Positions 63,227 through 64,000 of a stretch of 64,000 nucleotides of DNA are shown here, in pieces. The first letter of the stretch is position 1. The number at the start of each line of letters is the position of its first letter. The notes below the pieces were generated by a model. The model did not search any database. It was not told where the DNA came from and saw only the letters and a program-made list of their open reading frames with translations. Source of the DNA: Fervidibacillus halotolerans (GTDB lineage Bacteria > Bacillota > Bacilli > Bacillales > Caldibacillaceae); the NCBI RefSeq assembly GCF_026547205.1, contig NZ_CP106877.1, positions 2,196,771 to 2,260,770 on the forward strand, given 5' to 3'. The translations under genes were made by a program, and so were the position numbers.

Positions 63227-64000
63227 TTACAATTCTTTCACGCTTTCCCTTTCAATAAATTGATAATCCACGATTATTTTCGTTTGTTCCGTCACGCCCT
63301 CTTCCATGATATCCTTTAGTAAAATTGCACTTTTATAACCAATTTCAAAAAAGTTTTGCTTGATCGTTGTAAGGGGAGGTGTCGTAAATTCGGAAATGGC
63401 TAGTCCGTCAAATCCCGTAACAGATATATCGTCTGGAATCGTATATCCCGCTTCTCGAATCGCCTTCATAACACCGATTGCCATTAAGTCGCTAAAACAG
63501 AGGAAAGCGGTCGGTTTCTCATCTTCTAAATACTGTTTTGCCACCGAATACGCATCCTGTTCCTTAAAATTCCCATACAATATATGATCCTCCGACAGCT
63601 GTGTATCAAAGGCGTGAAAGGCATCCATCACACCTTTGAGTCGTTCCGTATTCACATAAGCCTCTTTAATTCCAGCCATAATAACGATCTCTCGATGATT
63701 TTTTTTCAACAAATATTCCGCCATTTCCCGTGCTGCCTTCCGATTATCAATCGATACACTTCCGATAATATCGCTTTTTTCAACCGGCTCAATATCGATC
63801 AATACGCATGGGATGTTTGCATTCATCAATTCCTTAAAATACGAATCATCCGTTCGAATCCCTTGCAAAATGGCCCCACCGATATTCCGTTCTCGACAAA
63901 ATTGCGTATATGTTTTTTTTCGTTGCTTTTGAGAATCGATTAAATAGATCGCCAATTCATAATCGCTTTCATCGACAGCCGTATAAACCCCTTTAAATGC
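63227..64000 (-). CDS. LacI/GalR-family regulator, sugar-binding part (cut by window edge)
   Basis: 257 codons open to the end of the window, so the DNA-binding N-terminus is outside. The periplasmic-binding-protein-like domain is clear: GAILQGIRTDD, SVSIDNRKAAREMAEYLLKK, AFLCFSDLMAIGVMKAIREA, GYTIPDDISVTGFDGLAISE and TPPLTTIKQNFFEIG. The TTG at 63955 is not the start, since the frame continues upstream with family-like sequence (FKGVYTAVDESDYELAIY). The regulated pathway cannot be told from this part. Confidence 0.88.
   Translation of the reverse strand, partial: AFKGVYTAVDESDYELAIYLIDSQKQRKKTYTQFCRERNIGGAILQGIRTDDSYFKELMNANIPCVLIDIEPVEKSDIIGSVSIDNRKAAREMAEYLLKKNHREIVIMAGIKEAYVNTERLKGVMDAFHAFDTQLSEDHILYGNFKEQDAYSVAKQYLEDEKPTAFLCFSDLMAIGVMKAIREAGYTIPDDISVTGFDGLAISEFTTPPLTTIKQNFFEIGYKSAILLKDIMEEGVTEQTKIIVDYQFIERESVKEL

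Overview
The window is about 64 kb of a low-GC, motile, spore-forming Bacillaceae chromosome. The backbone follows the Bacillus subtilis order almost gene for gene: minJ, ctpB, ftsX, ftsE, cccB, prfB, secA, hpf, fliT, fliS, fliD, flaG, hag, csrA, fliW, yviE, flgL, flgK, flgN, flgM, yvyF, comFC, comFA, degV, degU, degS, yvyE, an LCP gene and tagO. I cannot name the genus from the sequence. Most genes lie on the minus strand and many start with TTG or GTG behind a strong GGAGG.

Layout. (1) 1-13.5 kb: cell division, wall and envelope genes (truncated minJ, CtpB protease, a coiled-coil M23 hydrolase next to ftsX/ftsE, cccB). Plus-strand yeeI, a secreted 5'-nucleotidase and a two-gene ABC-2 exporter are inserted among them. 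(2) 12.4-21.2 kb: prfB with its programmed frameshift, secA, a chromate-transporter pair with a YwrD-like gamma-glutamyltransferase, a 21-bp minisatellite of about 31 units, and hpf. (3) 21.4-39.9 kb: the late flagellar cluster. Three sigma-D promoters (flaG, hag, flgM) and the FliW-CsrA-Hag switch, including a CsrA-type hairpin in the hag leader, are visible. The hag-flaG interval carries an island: an MFS transporter, a 1288-residue four-domain glycan enzyme, a SIR2-like zinc protein and a translationally coupled 109-residue protein. (4) 40.4-46.7 kb: comFC/comFA (no comFB), degV, degU, degS. (5) 47.5-54.2 kb: an insertion between degS and yvyE with a PilZ-like/EAL pair, a divergent XRE regulator, butanediol dehydrogenase and yhgE/yhgD. 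(6) 54.7-64 kb: yvyE, LCP protein, tagO, a class D sortase, a short Spo0E-like phosphatase gene, a c-di-GMP-I riboswitch in front of an HD-GYP gene, a second LCP gene, acylphosphatase, a CtsR-controlled Hsp20 and a truncated LacI-type regulator.

How it fits together. Sigma-D, FlgM, CsrA, FliW, FlgN, FliS and FliT control export and assembly of an enlarged flagellin. DegS/DegU and two c-di-GMP modules (EAL + PilZ-like; riboswitch + HD-GYP) are the likely links between motility and surface life. The hag-linked fusion enzyme is the best candidate for an undescribed flagellin-glycan system. Intergenic space is rich in structured repeats: a GGTTCCGGTTCC palindrome family placed at 3' ends of genes, the minisatellite, and two members of a GGCGAC...GTCCGCC structured element.
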